From Ignavibacteria bacterium (GTDB taxonomy: Bacteria > Bacteroidota > Ignavibacteria > Tepidaquicellales > OLB5), in NCBI GenBank assembly GCA_027492415.1, contig JAPUEV010000255.1, positions 1 to 8,976 on the forward strand: DNA of 8,976 nucleotides. The letters are read 5' to 3'. A program made the translations under genes and the position numbers. Shown one piece after another: positions 1 through 6,610 of this stretch (the first letter of the stretch is position 1; every line of letters starts with the position of its first letter). The notes below the pieces were generated by a model, which was not told the origin of the DNA, did no database searches, and saw nothing but the letters and a program-made list of their open reading frames with translations.

Positions 1-43
1 GCACTGAGCGCTAAGCCTGCCAATGACACGGAAGTCGAAGTGC
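1..43 (+). repeat. Repeat copy A, long form, cut by left edge
   Basis: Long form of the palindromic repeat family of this region. The conserved 5' flank TTGTC lies outside the window. The outer stem is GCAC (1-4) paired with GTGC (40-43). The core TGAGCG (5-10) is separated from GAAGTCGAA (31-39) by an insertion of about 20 bases containing CTGCC. Compared with copies C and F (GCGC/GCGC), both stem arms have changed together, so pairing is kept. Confidence 0.7.
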
Positions 44-73
44 TGAAAACAAAGATTCAATAAAATAATTTTG
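43..73 (+). promoter_or_regulatory. Weak Bacteroidota-type promoter candidate for the nuclease gene
   Basis: TAATTTTG at 66-73 fits the -7 consensus TAnnTTTG. A CTG at 43-45 stands exactly 20 bases upstream, where TTG would be expected. The -7 element ends inside the TTTTG that begins repeat copy B. The imperfect -33 element makes this weak. The nuclease start at 157 would leave a leader of roughly 75-80 bases containing copies B and C. Confidence 0.25.
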
Positions 74-116
74 TCGCTCTAAACGCTACGCCTGCAATAG
101 GCAATAGGGGCAAATC
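71..116 (+). repeat. Repeat copy B, degenerate long form
   Basis: Starts with the family flank TTGTCGC (71-77) and carries the long-form insertion (CTACGCCTGC, then AGGCAATAGG). The core reads TAAACG instead of TGAGCG. The right arm (GGGGCAAATCA) is a decayed version of GAGTCGAAATGCA in copy E. It directly abuts copy C, making a tandem pair in front of the nuclease gene. Confidence 0.55.
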
Positions 117-117
117 A

Positions 118-145
118 TTGTCGCGCAGAGCGAAGTCGAAGCGCA
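118..145 (+). repeat. Repeat copy C, short form, in the nuclease leader
   Basis: Short form: TTGTC flank, stem GCGC (123-126) paired with GCGC (141-144), and loop core AGAGCGAAGTCGAA. It ends 11 bases before the preferred start codon of the GIY-YIG gene, so it would lie in the 5' leader of that mRNA. It is also translatable in the same frame from a TTG at 118 (residues SRRAKSKRSK), which is why a naive gene call would start too early. Confidence 0.75.
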
Positions 146-156
146 GTAAATTATAT

Positions 157-465
157 ATGAAATCATATTTCGTCTACATAGTTAAATGCAAAGATGATAG
201 TTACTATACCGGCATTACCAATAACCCGGAAAAAAGAGTTTGGGAACATAATGAAGGGATATCGATAGATTCATATACTTTCAGCCGCAGACCTGTTAAA
301 TTAGTCTTTACTTCTGAATTCAGCAATGTTCTGGAAGCAATTTCTGCAGAAAAACAAATAAAAGGGTGGAGCAGGAAGAAAAAAGAAGCTTTGATAAACA
401 ATGATTTTGATCTGATTCATGAATTGGCAAAGTGTAAAAATAAATCTTCGCATTTAAACAAATAG
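157..465 (+). CDS. Small GIY-YIG nuclease family protein
   Basis: A 102-residue single-domain GIY-YIG endonuclease of the short YhbQ/UPF0213-like class. From the ATG at 157 the protein opens MKSYFVYIVKC, and the GIY-YIG signature appears as VYI (6-8) and YTG (17-19). Arg27 (NPEKRVWEHN) and Glu65 (AEKQIKGW) are in the places of the catalytic Arg and the metal-binding Glu, so the active site looks intact. The C-terminal tail is lysine-rich. The open frame extends up to a TTG at 118, but those 13 codons are repeat copy C and are not part of the family domain, so I chose the ATG. The gene is flanked on both sides by copies of one palindromic repeat. Family members cut DNA through a single metal ion; what this one cuts cannot be read from sequence. 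The repeat context suggests repeat recognition, but it could equally be a DNA repair or processing enzyme. Confidence 0.88.
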   Translation: MKSYFVYIVKCKDDSYYTGITNNPEKRVWEHNEGISIDSYTFSRRPVKLVFTSEFSNVLEAISAEKQIKGWSRKKKEALINNDFDLIHELAKCKNKSSHLNK

Positions 466-470
466 TAATA

Positions 471-496
471 GTCCTTCGACTCCGCTCAGGACGACA
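471..496 (-). repeat. Repeat copy D, short form, inverted
   Basis: Lies six bases after the nuclease stop codon and in opposite orientation to the other five copies. On the + strand, GTCC (471-474) pairs with GGAC (489-492) around the core complement TTCGACTCCGCTCA, followed by the flank GACA. This outer stem sequence differs from copies C and F but remains fully paired. No T-run follows, so it is not a standard intrinsic terminator. Confidence 0.75.
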
Positions 497-518
497 TGGT
501 TTAAAAATATCTTAATCA

Positions 519-567
519 TTGTCGCACTGAGCGTTACGTCTGCCAAAGGCATAGGAGTCGAAATGCA
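519..567 (+). repeat. Repeat copy E, long form
   Basis: TTGTCGCACTGAGCG (519-533), then a 21-base insertion TTACGTCTGCC...GGCATAG, then GAGTCGAAATGCA. The outer stem GCAC (524-527) against ATGC (563-566) pairs at three of four positions. The insertion contains its own small hairpin, TGCC-AAA-GGCA (541-551). Confidence 0.72.
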
Positions 568-588
568 ATGTAATAATATATCAAATTT

Positions 589-616
589 TTGTCGCGCTGA
601 GCGGAGTCGAAGCGCA
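589..616 (+). repeat. Repeat copy F, short form
   Basis: The cleanest short copy: TTGTC flank, GCGC (594-597), core TGAGCGGAGTCGAA (598-611), GCGC (612-615). It sits 52 bases before the aldehyde dehydrogenase start in an otherwise AT-rich intergenic stretch. The core is the reverse complement of the one in copy D. Confidence 0.78.
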
Positions 617-668
617 TATTATCTAACAATAACATACATTATTTTTAAAATTTAATAAATATAACTTA

Positions 669-2159
669 ATGCTCGAATACAAAATTTATATTAACGGTGA
701 ATTCAGGGATGCCTCTGATAAAGGAACGATGGATGCTGTGAATCCATTTGATAAAAGTGTTTTCGCAAAGCTTGCCAAAGCAACTGTTGAAGATACCAAG
801 CTTGCAATAAAAGCAGCAAGGAATGCCTTCGATAGCGGTGAATGGACAGGCAAATCAAAAGAAGAACGCAGCTCGATTATCAAACAGATAGCAGATAAGA
901 TCAAAGAGAACTCAAACATGCTGCAGGAGCTTGAAATAAAAGAATCCGGCTCAACATACAAGAAGTCAAAAGATGATATGTTCTTAACTTACCGTGCTGC
1001 AAGTACATTCGCAAAGCTTGCATTAACCGATCTTAATGAAACACTCGATATTTCAAAAGTAGGAGTTAGCAAAAATCTATTGGTACGCGAGCCTGTTGGC
1101 GTTGTATCTGCAATAATACCATGGAACTTCCCGTTACAGATGGCAATGTGGAAAATTGGTCCGGCACTTGCTGCAGGTTGCACAATTGTCCTTAAGCCTG
1201 CGCCTGAAACATCCGTAAGTGCGCTTGAGCTTGCAAAAATTATAGATTCAACTGATCTGCCCAAAGGTGTTGTAAATATTATCACAGGTGATGCAGAAGT
1301 TGGCGAAGAAATGGTTACAAACCCGATGGTTGATAAAGTTGCATTCACAGGCTCAACTGAAATTGGCAGAAAAGTAATGTCACTTGCTTCTGCAACAATG
1401 AAAAGCGTTACACTGGAGCTTGGCGGAAAATCAGCAAGCATTATTCTGGATGACGCTGATCTTGATCTTGCAATAGATGGTTCAGCTTATGCAGGTTATT
1501 TCCATAACGGGCAGTGCTGTGTTGCCGGTTCACGTTTAATATTAACAAATAAGAATTACGATGAAGTTGTAGAAAGATTAAAAGCCAAGCTTGCCAAAAT
1601 GAAAATTGGTGACCCAATGGAAAAAGATACTGATATCGGTCCAATGGTAAGCGAAAAACAGCAGAAGCGCGTTTTGGAATATATTGAAATAGGAAAAAAG
1701 GAAGGCGCAAAGCTCGTCTATGGCGGGGGAGTGCCAAAAGGATTTGAGAACGGATGTTATGTTGAGCCAACATTATTTGCTGATGTTAATAATGATATGA
1801 GAATTGCCCAGGAAGAAATATTCGGTCCGGTACTTGCAGTAATAAAAGCTGAAAATGAAAACGATGCAATACGGATTGCAAATGCATCTAACTTTGGACT
1901 TGCCGGAGGTGTATGGTCACGTGATAATGAACGCGCACTGAATGTTGCTAAGAAGCTCAGAGCAGGTACTGTCTGGGTGAATGAATGGCATATACTGAAC
2001 GATAAAGCTCCTTTTGGCGGATACAAACAAAGCGGTGTTGGCAGAGAGCTTGGTATTGAGGGACTTAAGGCATACACTGAAGTTAAGCATATACATATTG
2101 ATGAAGTGCTTGACCGAAAGAAGAAATTCTGGTACAATGTAACAGTGCCGCAGGACTGA
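669..2159 (+). CDS. NAD(P)-dependent aldehyde dehydrogenase
   Basis: Oxidises an aldehyde to the carboxylic acid in the cytoplasm. The length (496 residues) is normal for the ALDH1/2-like superfamily. Visible landmarks: oxyanion Asn153 in IIPWNFPLQ; cofactor-binding Lys176 in LKPAPE; the Rossmann turn GSTEIG at 228-233; general base Glu250 in LELGGK; catalytic Cys284 in GQCCVAGSR, 34 residues after the Glu as in mammalian ALDH2; Glu383 in EEIFGP; and the C-terminal APFGGYKQSGVGRE at 447-460. All catalytic residues are present. ATG at 669 matches the usual N-terminus (IYINGEF), and no Shine-Dalgarno sequence is visible. It is probably monocistronic, since a strong terminator follows within 45 bases and unrelated repeats precede it. 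The substrate cannot be assigned: betaine-aldehyde, aliphatic and phenylacetaldehyde dehydrogenases share these motifs. Confidence 0.95.
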   Translation: MLEYKIYINGEFRDASDKGTMDAVNPFDKSVFAKLAKATVEDTKLAIKAARNAFDSGEWTGKSKEERSSIIKQIADKIKENSNMLQELEIKESGSTYKKSKDDMFLTYRAASTFAKLALTDLNETLDISKVGVSKNLLVREPVGVVSAIIPWNFPLQMAMWKIGPALAAGCTIVLKPAPETSVSALELAKIIDSTDLPKGVVNIITGDAEVGEEMVTNPMVDKVAFTGSTEIGRKVMSLASATMKSVTLELGGKSASIILDDADLDLAIDGSAYAGYFHNGQCCVAGSRLILTNKNYDEVVERLKAKLAKMKIGDPMEKDTDIGPMVSEKQQKRVLEYIEIGKKEGAKLVYGGGVPKGFENGCYVEPTLFADVNNDMRIAQEEIFGPVLAVIKAENENDAIRIANASNFGLAGGVWSRDNERALNVAKKLRAGTVWVNEWHILNDKAPFGGYKQSGVGRELGIEGLKAYTEVKHIHIDEVLDRKKKFWYNVTVPQD

Positions 2160-2201
2160 CCATGATTTCCTTGATTAACATGATTCTTTAATTTTGTACT
2201 T

Positions 2202-2229
2202 AAAGACGCTTATTAAAGGCGTCTTTTTT
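2202..2229 (+). terminator. Rho-independent terminator after aldehyde dehydrogenase
   Basis: A perfect 8-bp stem AAAGACGC (2202-2209) / GCGTCTTT (2219-2226), with a loop of nine bases (seven if a T-G pair closes it), runs straight into a T-tract (2224-2229). It starts 42 bases after the aldehyde dehydrogenase stop and separates that gene from the aminotransferase promoter. Confidence 0.88.
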
Positions 2230-2248
2230 ATTGTCATTTCTTTATTTA

Positions 2249-2279
2249 TTGAATAAAACCCAATTTTTGAGTAAGTTTG
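2249..2279 (+). promoter_or_regulatory. Bacteroidota-type promoter for the aminotransferase gene
   Basis: TTG at 2249-2251, exactly 20 bases, then TAAGTTTG at 2272-2279, a full match to the -33 TTG / -7 TAnnTTTG promoter of Bacteroidota primary sigma factor. It lies just after the upstream terminator. Transcription would start near 2285, giving a leader of about 48 bases before the TTG start codon. Whether this organism's sigma factor uses the consensus is inferred from lineage. Confidence 0.55.
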
Positions 2280-2332
2280 TTAATAAATATGTACCCAAAT
2301 AATAAATAAAACTTGTCTTTAATACAATCAAA

Positions 2333-3697
2333 TTGAAAGACGTACTCGAAAATACTCTGTTACAAACTTCGTCAGATATACGGATTAATACTCCTATAGA
2401 CTTTAATATAGTTAAACAGAAGATCGAAGAATCAAAGCTGCCTTCAGTAGGCAGGGCATCAATCAGAGAAGTTAGGTCCCTAATTAACGCAATAGAAAAA
2501 GCAAGCGGCAAAAAATTCATAAGGATGGAAATGGGTGTCCCCGGACTTCCTGCATCCGAAATAGGCATTAACGCTGAAATTGAGGCGTTAAGAAAAGGCG
2601 TTGCAAGCGCATACCCTGAAATTGAGGGAACCCCTGAATTAAAAAGGGAAATATCAAGGTTTGTAAAGCTGTTCCTTGATGTTGATGTCCAGGAAAAATG
2701 CTGTATACCGTGTACAGGCTCAACCAGCGGAAGCTTCATCACATTTTTAACACTTGCCCGCGCTGATAAAACCAAAGATACGGTGTTATTCCTTGACCCC
2801 GGCTTCCCGGTGCATAAAATGCAGCTTAAAGTGCTTGGAATAAACCAGACCAATATTGATGTTTACAAGTTCCGCGGAGAAAAGCTTCGCGAAGTGCTTG
2901 AAGAAAAATTAAAAGCCGGCAATATTTCATGCCTGCTGTATTCAAATCCTAACAACCCTTCATGGATATGCTTCACAGCAAAAGAGCTTAAAATAATTGG
3001 CGAGCTTTGCACAAAATATAACGTTATTCCAATTGAAGACCTTGCATATTTTAACATGGATTTCCGCAAGGATTACTCAAAGCCCGGCAAAGAGCCGCAC
3101 CAGCCAACAGTAGCAAAGTATTGCGATAATTACATGATACTGGTATCAGGCTCAAAGATATTTTCATATGCAGGGCAGAGGATAGGATGTATAATAATTT
3201 CTGACAGCCTTTTCAAACGTGATTACCCTGATCTTTTAAGGTTCTTTGGCAGCTCAAATTTTGGACACACTATGATATACGGCTCTGCTTACGCAGTAAG
3301 CGCAGGTGTAACACACTCAACACAATACGCTTTTGCAGCATTAATAAAAGCGGTTAATGACGGTGACCTTGATTTTGTAAAAGAAGTAAGGGTTTACGGC
3401 GAGCGCGCTAAGAAAATGAAGAAGATATTCCTTTCAAACGGCTTCAGGATAGTCTACGACCATGATGACGGCGAAGCAATTGCCGACGGATTTTATTTCA
3501 CGGTTGCTTATGACAGCTTTTCCGGCGAGGACCTGATAGAACAGCTGCTTTATTACGGCATCAGCGCAATATCGCTCAGCAACACCGGCAGCTTAAGAAA
3601 AGAAGGCATCAGGGCATGTGTATCTTTAGTGCACGATAACCAGCTGCCTGAGCTTGAAGAAAGGCTTAAGCTTTTCAATCTGAACCATAAGAATTAA
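2333..3697 (+). CDS. PLP-dependent aminotransferase, class I/II (fold type I)
   Basis: Transfers an amino group between an amino acid and a 2-oxo acid using pyridoxal phosphate; cytoplasmic, 454 residues. Visible active-site landmarks: the GTPELKREI segment at 99-107; Asn208 in SNPNNPSW; Asp236 and Tyr239 in IEDLAYF; the Schiff-base Lys275 in SGSKIFSYAGQRIG, with phosphate-binding Arg283; and Arg427 in GIRACVSL, in the place of the substrate-carboxylate arginine. TTG at 2333 is chosen as start because no ATG or GTG occurs in frame before residue 65, and the sequence between is a plausible helical N-terminal arm. No Shine-Dalgarno is seen. A promoter precedes it, and 78 AT-rich bases separate it from the nuoM-like gene. 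The motifs resemble aspartate-aminotransferase relatives, but substrate specificity is not determined, so no symbol is given. Confidence 0.9.
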   Translation: MKDVLENTLLQTSSDIRINTPIDFNIVKQKIEESKLPSVGRASIREVRSLINAIEKASGKKFIRMEMGVPGLPASEIGINAEIEALRKGVASAYPEIEGTPELKREISRFVKLFLDVDVQEKCCIPCTGSTSGSFITFLTLARADKTKDTVLFLDPGFPVHKMQLKVLGINQTNIDVYKFRGEKLREVLEEKLKAGNISCLLYSNPNNPSWICFTAKELKIIGELCTKYNVIPIEDLAYFNMDFRKDYSKPGKEPHQPTVAKYCDNYMILVSGSKIFSYAGQRIGCIIISDSLFKRDYPDLLRFFGSSNFGHTMIYGSAYAVSAGVTHSTQYAFAALIKAVNDGDLDFVKEVRVYGERAKKMKKIFLSNGFRIVYDHDDGEAIADGFYFTVAYDSFSGEDLIEQLLYYGISAISLSNTGSLRKEGIRACVSLVHDNQLPELEERLKLFNLNHKN

Positions 3698-3775
3698 ACA
3701 AAAGGAATTAAGATTCAATAATAGAGCTTCAAAAATTTACAACTGAACATATAATAATTTTAATTTTCTAACCAG

Positions 3776-5276
3776 GTGAACAATATACTTTCTATTCTGA
3801 TATTTGCGCCAATTATTTTAGCAATTCCCATTCTGTTTATCAGGAACAATGATAAATTTGTAAAGATATACGCATTGACGGTATCGAGCGCTATTTTCGG
3901 CTTATCACTTTATCTGTTTTCAATGTTCAACCCTGCTAACCCTGATTACCAGTTCATTGAAAAAATGCAGTGGGTAAAGGATTTTAATATTTTTTACCAG
4001 GTAGGCGTTGATGGTATTTCTATCCTGATGGTAATGCTTACGGCGTTCATTTTTCCTGTAACAATACTCGGTGTGTGGAATTCGGTTAATACACGGGTAA
4101 AGGAATTTTACTTCCTGTTACTGCTTCTGATGGGTGCGCTCTTTGGTGTATTCCTTTCACTTGACCTGATATTATTCTATGTTTTCTGGGAGCTGATCCT
4201 TATCCCGATGTATTTCATAATCGGCTTTTGGGGCGGCAAAAATAAATATTATGCCAATATCAAGTTTTTCCTTTACACAATGTTCGGCAGCTTATTGATG
4301 CTTGTTGCAATTATTTGGGTATCGCAGTATGTTACACCAAACCTTGGCAAGTTTACCACTGATTACCTTGAGCTCAAACGCGCTTCACCATATATCCCTG
4401 AGTTTGTGCAGGTATGGCTGTTTGTATTCTTTGCTATCAGCTTTGTTATCAAAATACCAATGTTTCCGTTCCACACCTGGCTTCCTGACGCTCACACAGA
4501 AGCTCCGACTGCGGGCAGTATAATACTTGCAGCCGTTCTTCTTAAAATGGGTACCTACGGATTGCTGAGGTTTTCTATGGAGCTGTTCCCGATAATGTTC
4601 TTAAAATACGCGTGGCTGCTTGCAATTCTTGGGGTAGTTGGAATTGTATATGGGGCGCTTGTATGCATTGCACAGAAAGATATCAAAAAGCTTGTAGCAT
4701 ATTCATCTGTAAGCCATATGGGATTTATCCTGCTTGGTATTGCCGCTATGACAGTTGAATCAATACAGGGCAGCATCATACAGATGGTTAACCATGGTTT
4801 ATCCACCGGCGCGCTGTTTATGTTTGTAGGATTTCTTTATGAAAGACGCCATACCCGCGAAATAGAAAACCATACCGATATACGGAACGTTATTCCTTGT
4901 TGTATGCTTATCATCTATAGGTTTACCCGGACTTAATGGTTTTGTAGGCGAGTTCATGATACTTATAGGCTCATTTAACTCACCATTGCTGCATAACCAT
5001 ACATATGTTATTGTTGCAACTACCGGTGTTGTTTTAAGCGCAGTATATATCCTGTGGATGTACCAGAGAGTTATGCTTGGACCTATCACAAAAGAAGAAA
5101 ACAAGCTTATACCTGATCTTAATTTCAGGGAAATATTCGCTTCATCGCTCCTGATAATATTTATAATATGGATCGGTGTTTATCCAAATACATTTTTAAG
5201 CAAATCAGAAACATCAGTTAAAAAGCTTATTGAAAATATCCAGAACGCAAGAAATAATCTTATCAAGACACAGTAA
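3776..5276 (+). pseudogene. nuoM: NADH-quinone oxidoreductase subunit M-like gene, frameshifted
   Basis: Subunit M of complex I is an antiporter-like membrane protein carrying one of the proton channels. The first part (GTG at 3776, stop at 4936, 386 residues) has the family motifs: VGVDGISIL (77-85), Glu139 in VFWELILIPMY, Lys226 in VIKIPMFPFHTWLPDAH, Lys257 in LLKMGTYG, His314 in SVSHMGF, His340 in VNHGLSTGALF, and YERRHTREIEN (355-365). After residue 364 the frame turns to nonsense. The rest of the protein continues in another frame, open from 4866 to 5276, as KTIPIYGTLF, then SSIGLPGLNGFVGEFMIL and C-terminal membrane segments. The conserved YGGL stretch between the halves is missing. Restoring about 20 bases would give a protein of about 506 residues, normal for NuoM. 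No nuoL or nuoN flanks it. An antiporter follows 25 bases downstream, probably in the same transcript. A sequencing or assembly fault is possible, but simple homopolymer miscounting does not explain the missing codons. Confidence 0.85.
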
Positions 5277-5301
5277 TTATTTTATTAAATTAAAATAATT
5301 T

Positions 5302-6561
5302 ATGGAGCCTAATATAGTAAGCGTTCTGCCCTTTATTTTTTTATTGCTTTCCATCGCAGTTATGCCCTTTATTGCGCCAAAATTCTGGCACGAAAATTAT
5401 CATTTTGTATCACTGGGTCTTGGCTTTGTTACAGCAGTTTATTACCTGCTTATAACAAAAGGCTGGGACCTTCTTCATTCAGTTGAAGAATATGTGATGT
5501 TCATATCACTGCTTACTGCATTATACATTGTCTCCGGCGGTATCTATATTGAAATAAAAGGACTCGGTACACCACTCAGAAATACATTCATACTTGCTTT
5601 AGGCGGTGTGCTTGCAAATATTATAGGTACAACAGGAGCATCAATGCTGCTGATCCGGCCTTTTATAAAATCAAATAAGCTCCGCATCACAAATTTTCAT
5701 ATAGTATTTTTTATATTCATTGTATCTAACGTTGGAGGCGCATTAACTCCAATAGGCGACCCGCCATTATTCCTTGGTTTCTTAAAAGGGGTGCCGTTCT
5801 TCTGGATAATGGATAAGGTATTCTTTAAATGGCTTACTGCGCTGGTAATACTGCTTGTAATTTTCTACATTGCTGATTATATCAATTTCAAAAAAGCCCC
5901 CCCGGAAATTGAAGAGCGGGAAAAAAAGGCAAAGGAAAAACTAACCGTAAAAGGATACCACAACTTCATTTTCCTTGCGGTCATTATAGCATCAGTATTT
6001 ATAACTGAGCCCTTATTTTTAAGAGAGGGGATAATGCTGCTAACTGCATTCCTCTCATATAAATTTACCAAAAAGGAAATTCACAAACAGAATCATTTCA
6101 ACTTTCATCCTATCAAAGAGGTAGCATGGCTCTTCATAGGTATATTTGTAACTATGACACCGGCGCTTGAGCTATTAAGGCTGCATTCTACTGATCTTGG
6201 TATTACGTCACCAACTCAATATTACTGGTTCACCGGCGGCTTATCAGGTTTCCTTGATAATGCTCCAACTTACCTTACCTTTTTAACTGCTGCTATGGGT
6301 ATTTATGGCCTTGATATCAACAGCGCACAGAACGTACTGCAGTTTATCGCCTCACATGAAAAGCATGTTGTGGCAATATCTATTTCTGCGGTATTCTTCG
6401 GAGCTATGACCTATATTGGCAACGGTCCCAATTTCATGGTGAAATCAATTGCCGATAACCAGAACGTAGAAACTCCTTCGTTTTTTGAATATATGTATAA
6501 ATATTCACTGCCAATATTGCTTCCGCTGTACGCGTTTATATGGTGGCTTTTTATCCTGTAA
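5302..6561 (+). CDS. NhaD/ArsB-type sodium:proton antiporter (ion transporter superfamily)
   Basis: A 419-residue polytopic inner-membrane protein with about ten to twelve hydrophobic segments, of the kind annotated as sodium:proton antiporter or citrate-transporter-like in Bacteroidota. The two pseudo-symmetric re-entrant signatures are visible. Half one has NIIGTTGASMLLIRP (106-120) and SNVGGALTPIGDPPLFLGF (142-160). Half two has GFLDNAPTYLTF (316-327) and TYIGNGPNFMVKSIAD (370-385). A highly charged loop at 197-217 (KKAPPEIEEREKKAKEKL) separates them and is probably cytoplasmic. The ATG at 5302 begins only 25 bases after the nuoM remnant, so the two probably share a transcript; no Shine-Dalgarno is seen. 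The most likely role is Na+/H+ exchange, but the transported ion cannot be proved from motifs, and anion or dicarboxylate transport within the same superfamily remains possible. Homopolymer tracts (C7 at 5897-5903, A7 at 5921-5927) encode the charged loop. Confidence 0.82.
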   Translation: MEPNIVSVLPFIFLLLSIAVMPFIAPKFWHENYHFVSLGLGFVTAVYYLLITKGWDLLHSVEEYVMFISLLTALYIVSGGIYIEIKGLGTPLRNTFILALGGVLANIIGTTGASMLLIRPFIKSNKLRITNFHIVFFIFIVSNVGGALTPIGDPPLFLGFLKGVPFFWIMDKVFFKWLTALVILLVIFYIADYINFKKAPPEIEEREKKAKEKLTVKGYHNFIFLAVIIASVFITEPLFLREGIMLLTAFLSYKFTKKEIHKQNHFNFHPIKEVAWLFIGIFVTMTPALELLRLHSTDLGITSPTQYYWFTGGLSGFLDNAPTYLTFLTAAMGIYGLDINSAQNVLQFIASHEKHVVAISISAVFFGAMTYIGNGPNFMVKSIADNQNVETPSFFEYMYKYSLPILLPLYAFIWWLFIL

Positions 6562-6575
6562 TCATATAATTGCCC

Positions 6576-6606
6576 TTGTTCAAACTTTTTATAAACTTTA
6601 TATTTG
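6576..6606 (+). promoter_or_regulatory. Bacteroidota-type promoter abutting the small zinc protein gene
   Basis: TTG at 6576-6578, 20 bases, then TATATTTG at 6599-6606: the same elements and spacing as the promoter before the aminotransferase. The -7 box ends four bases before the ATG at 6611, so transcription would begin at or next to the start codon and the mRNA would be leaderless or nearly so. It could serve the whole downstream cluster. Confidence 0.5.
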
Positions 6607-6610
6607 TAGT

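Noticed and set aside
118..156. N-terminal extension of the GIY-YIG protein from a TTG at 118
   Set aside because: These 13 codons are repeat copy C read in frame and lie outside the family domain; ATG 157 fits the family start.
471..496. Repeat copy D as an intrinsic terminator of the nuclease gene
   Set aside because: The hairpin stem is only four base pairs outside an imperfect core, and no T-run follows.
1..616. CRISPR array
   Set aside because: Spacing is irregular, one copy is inverted, the copies vary in length, and a gene lies among them.
989..1441. 150-codon minus-strand frame, and others at 1441-1773 and 1757-2137
   Set aside because: All lie opposite the aldehyde dehydrogenase with its full catalytic motifs; the compositions are low-complexity antisense readings.
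2277..2305. Sigma-70-like promoter TTGTTA-N17-TAATAA before the aminotransferase
   Set aside because: The stretch is AT-rich enough to give this by chance, and it overlaps the better TTG-N20-TAAGTTTG match.
2242..2853. 203-codon open frame on the minus strand
   Set aside because: It overlaps the recognisable aminotransferase and its promoter and shows no domain; it is a shadow of the real gene.
4862..4936. Programmed ribosomal frameshifting in nuoM
   Set aside because: No recognised slippery heptamer fits the needed +1 change, and the conserved YGGL codons are absent, so shifting alone could not restore a normal protein.
6485..6610. Longer N-terminus for the small zinc-binding protein
   Set aside because: It overlaps the 3' end of the antiporter gene out of frame and would place the promoter-like sequence inside the coding region.
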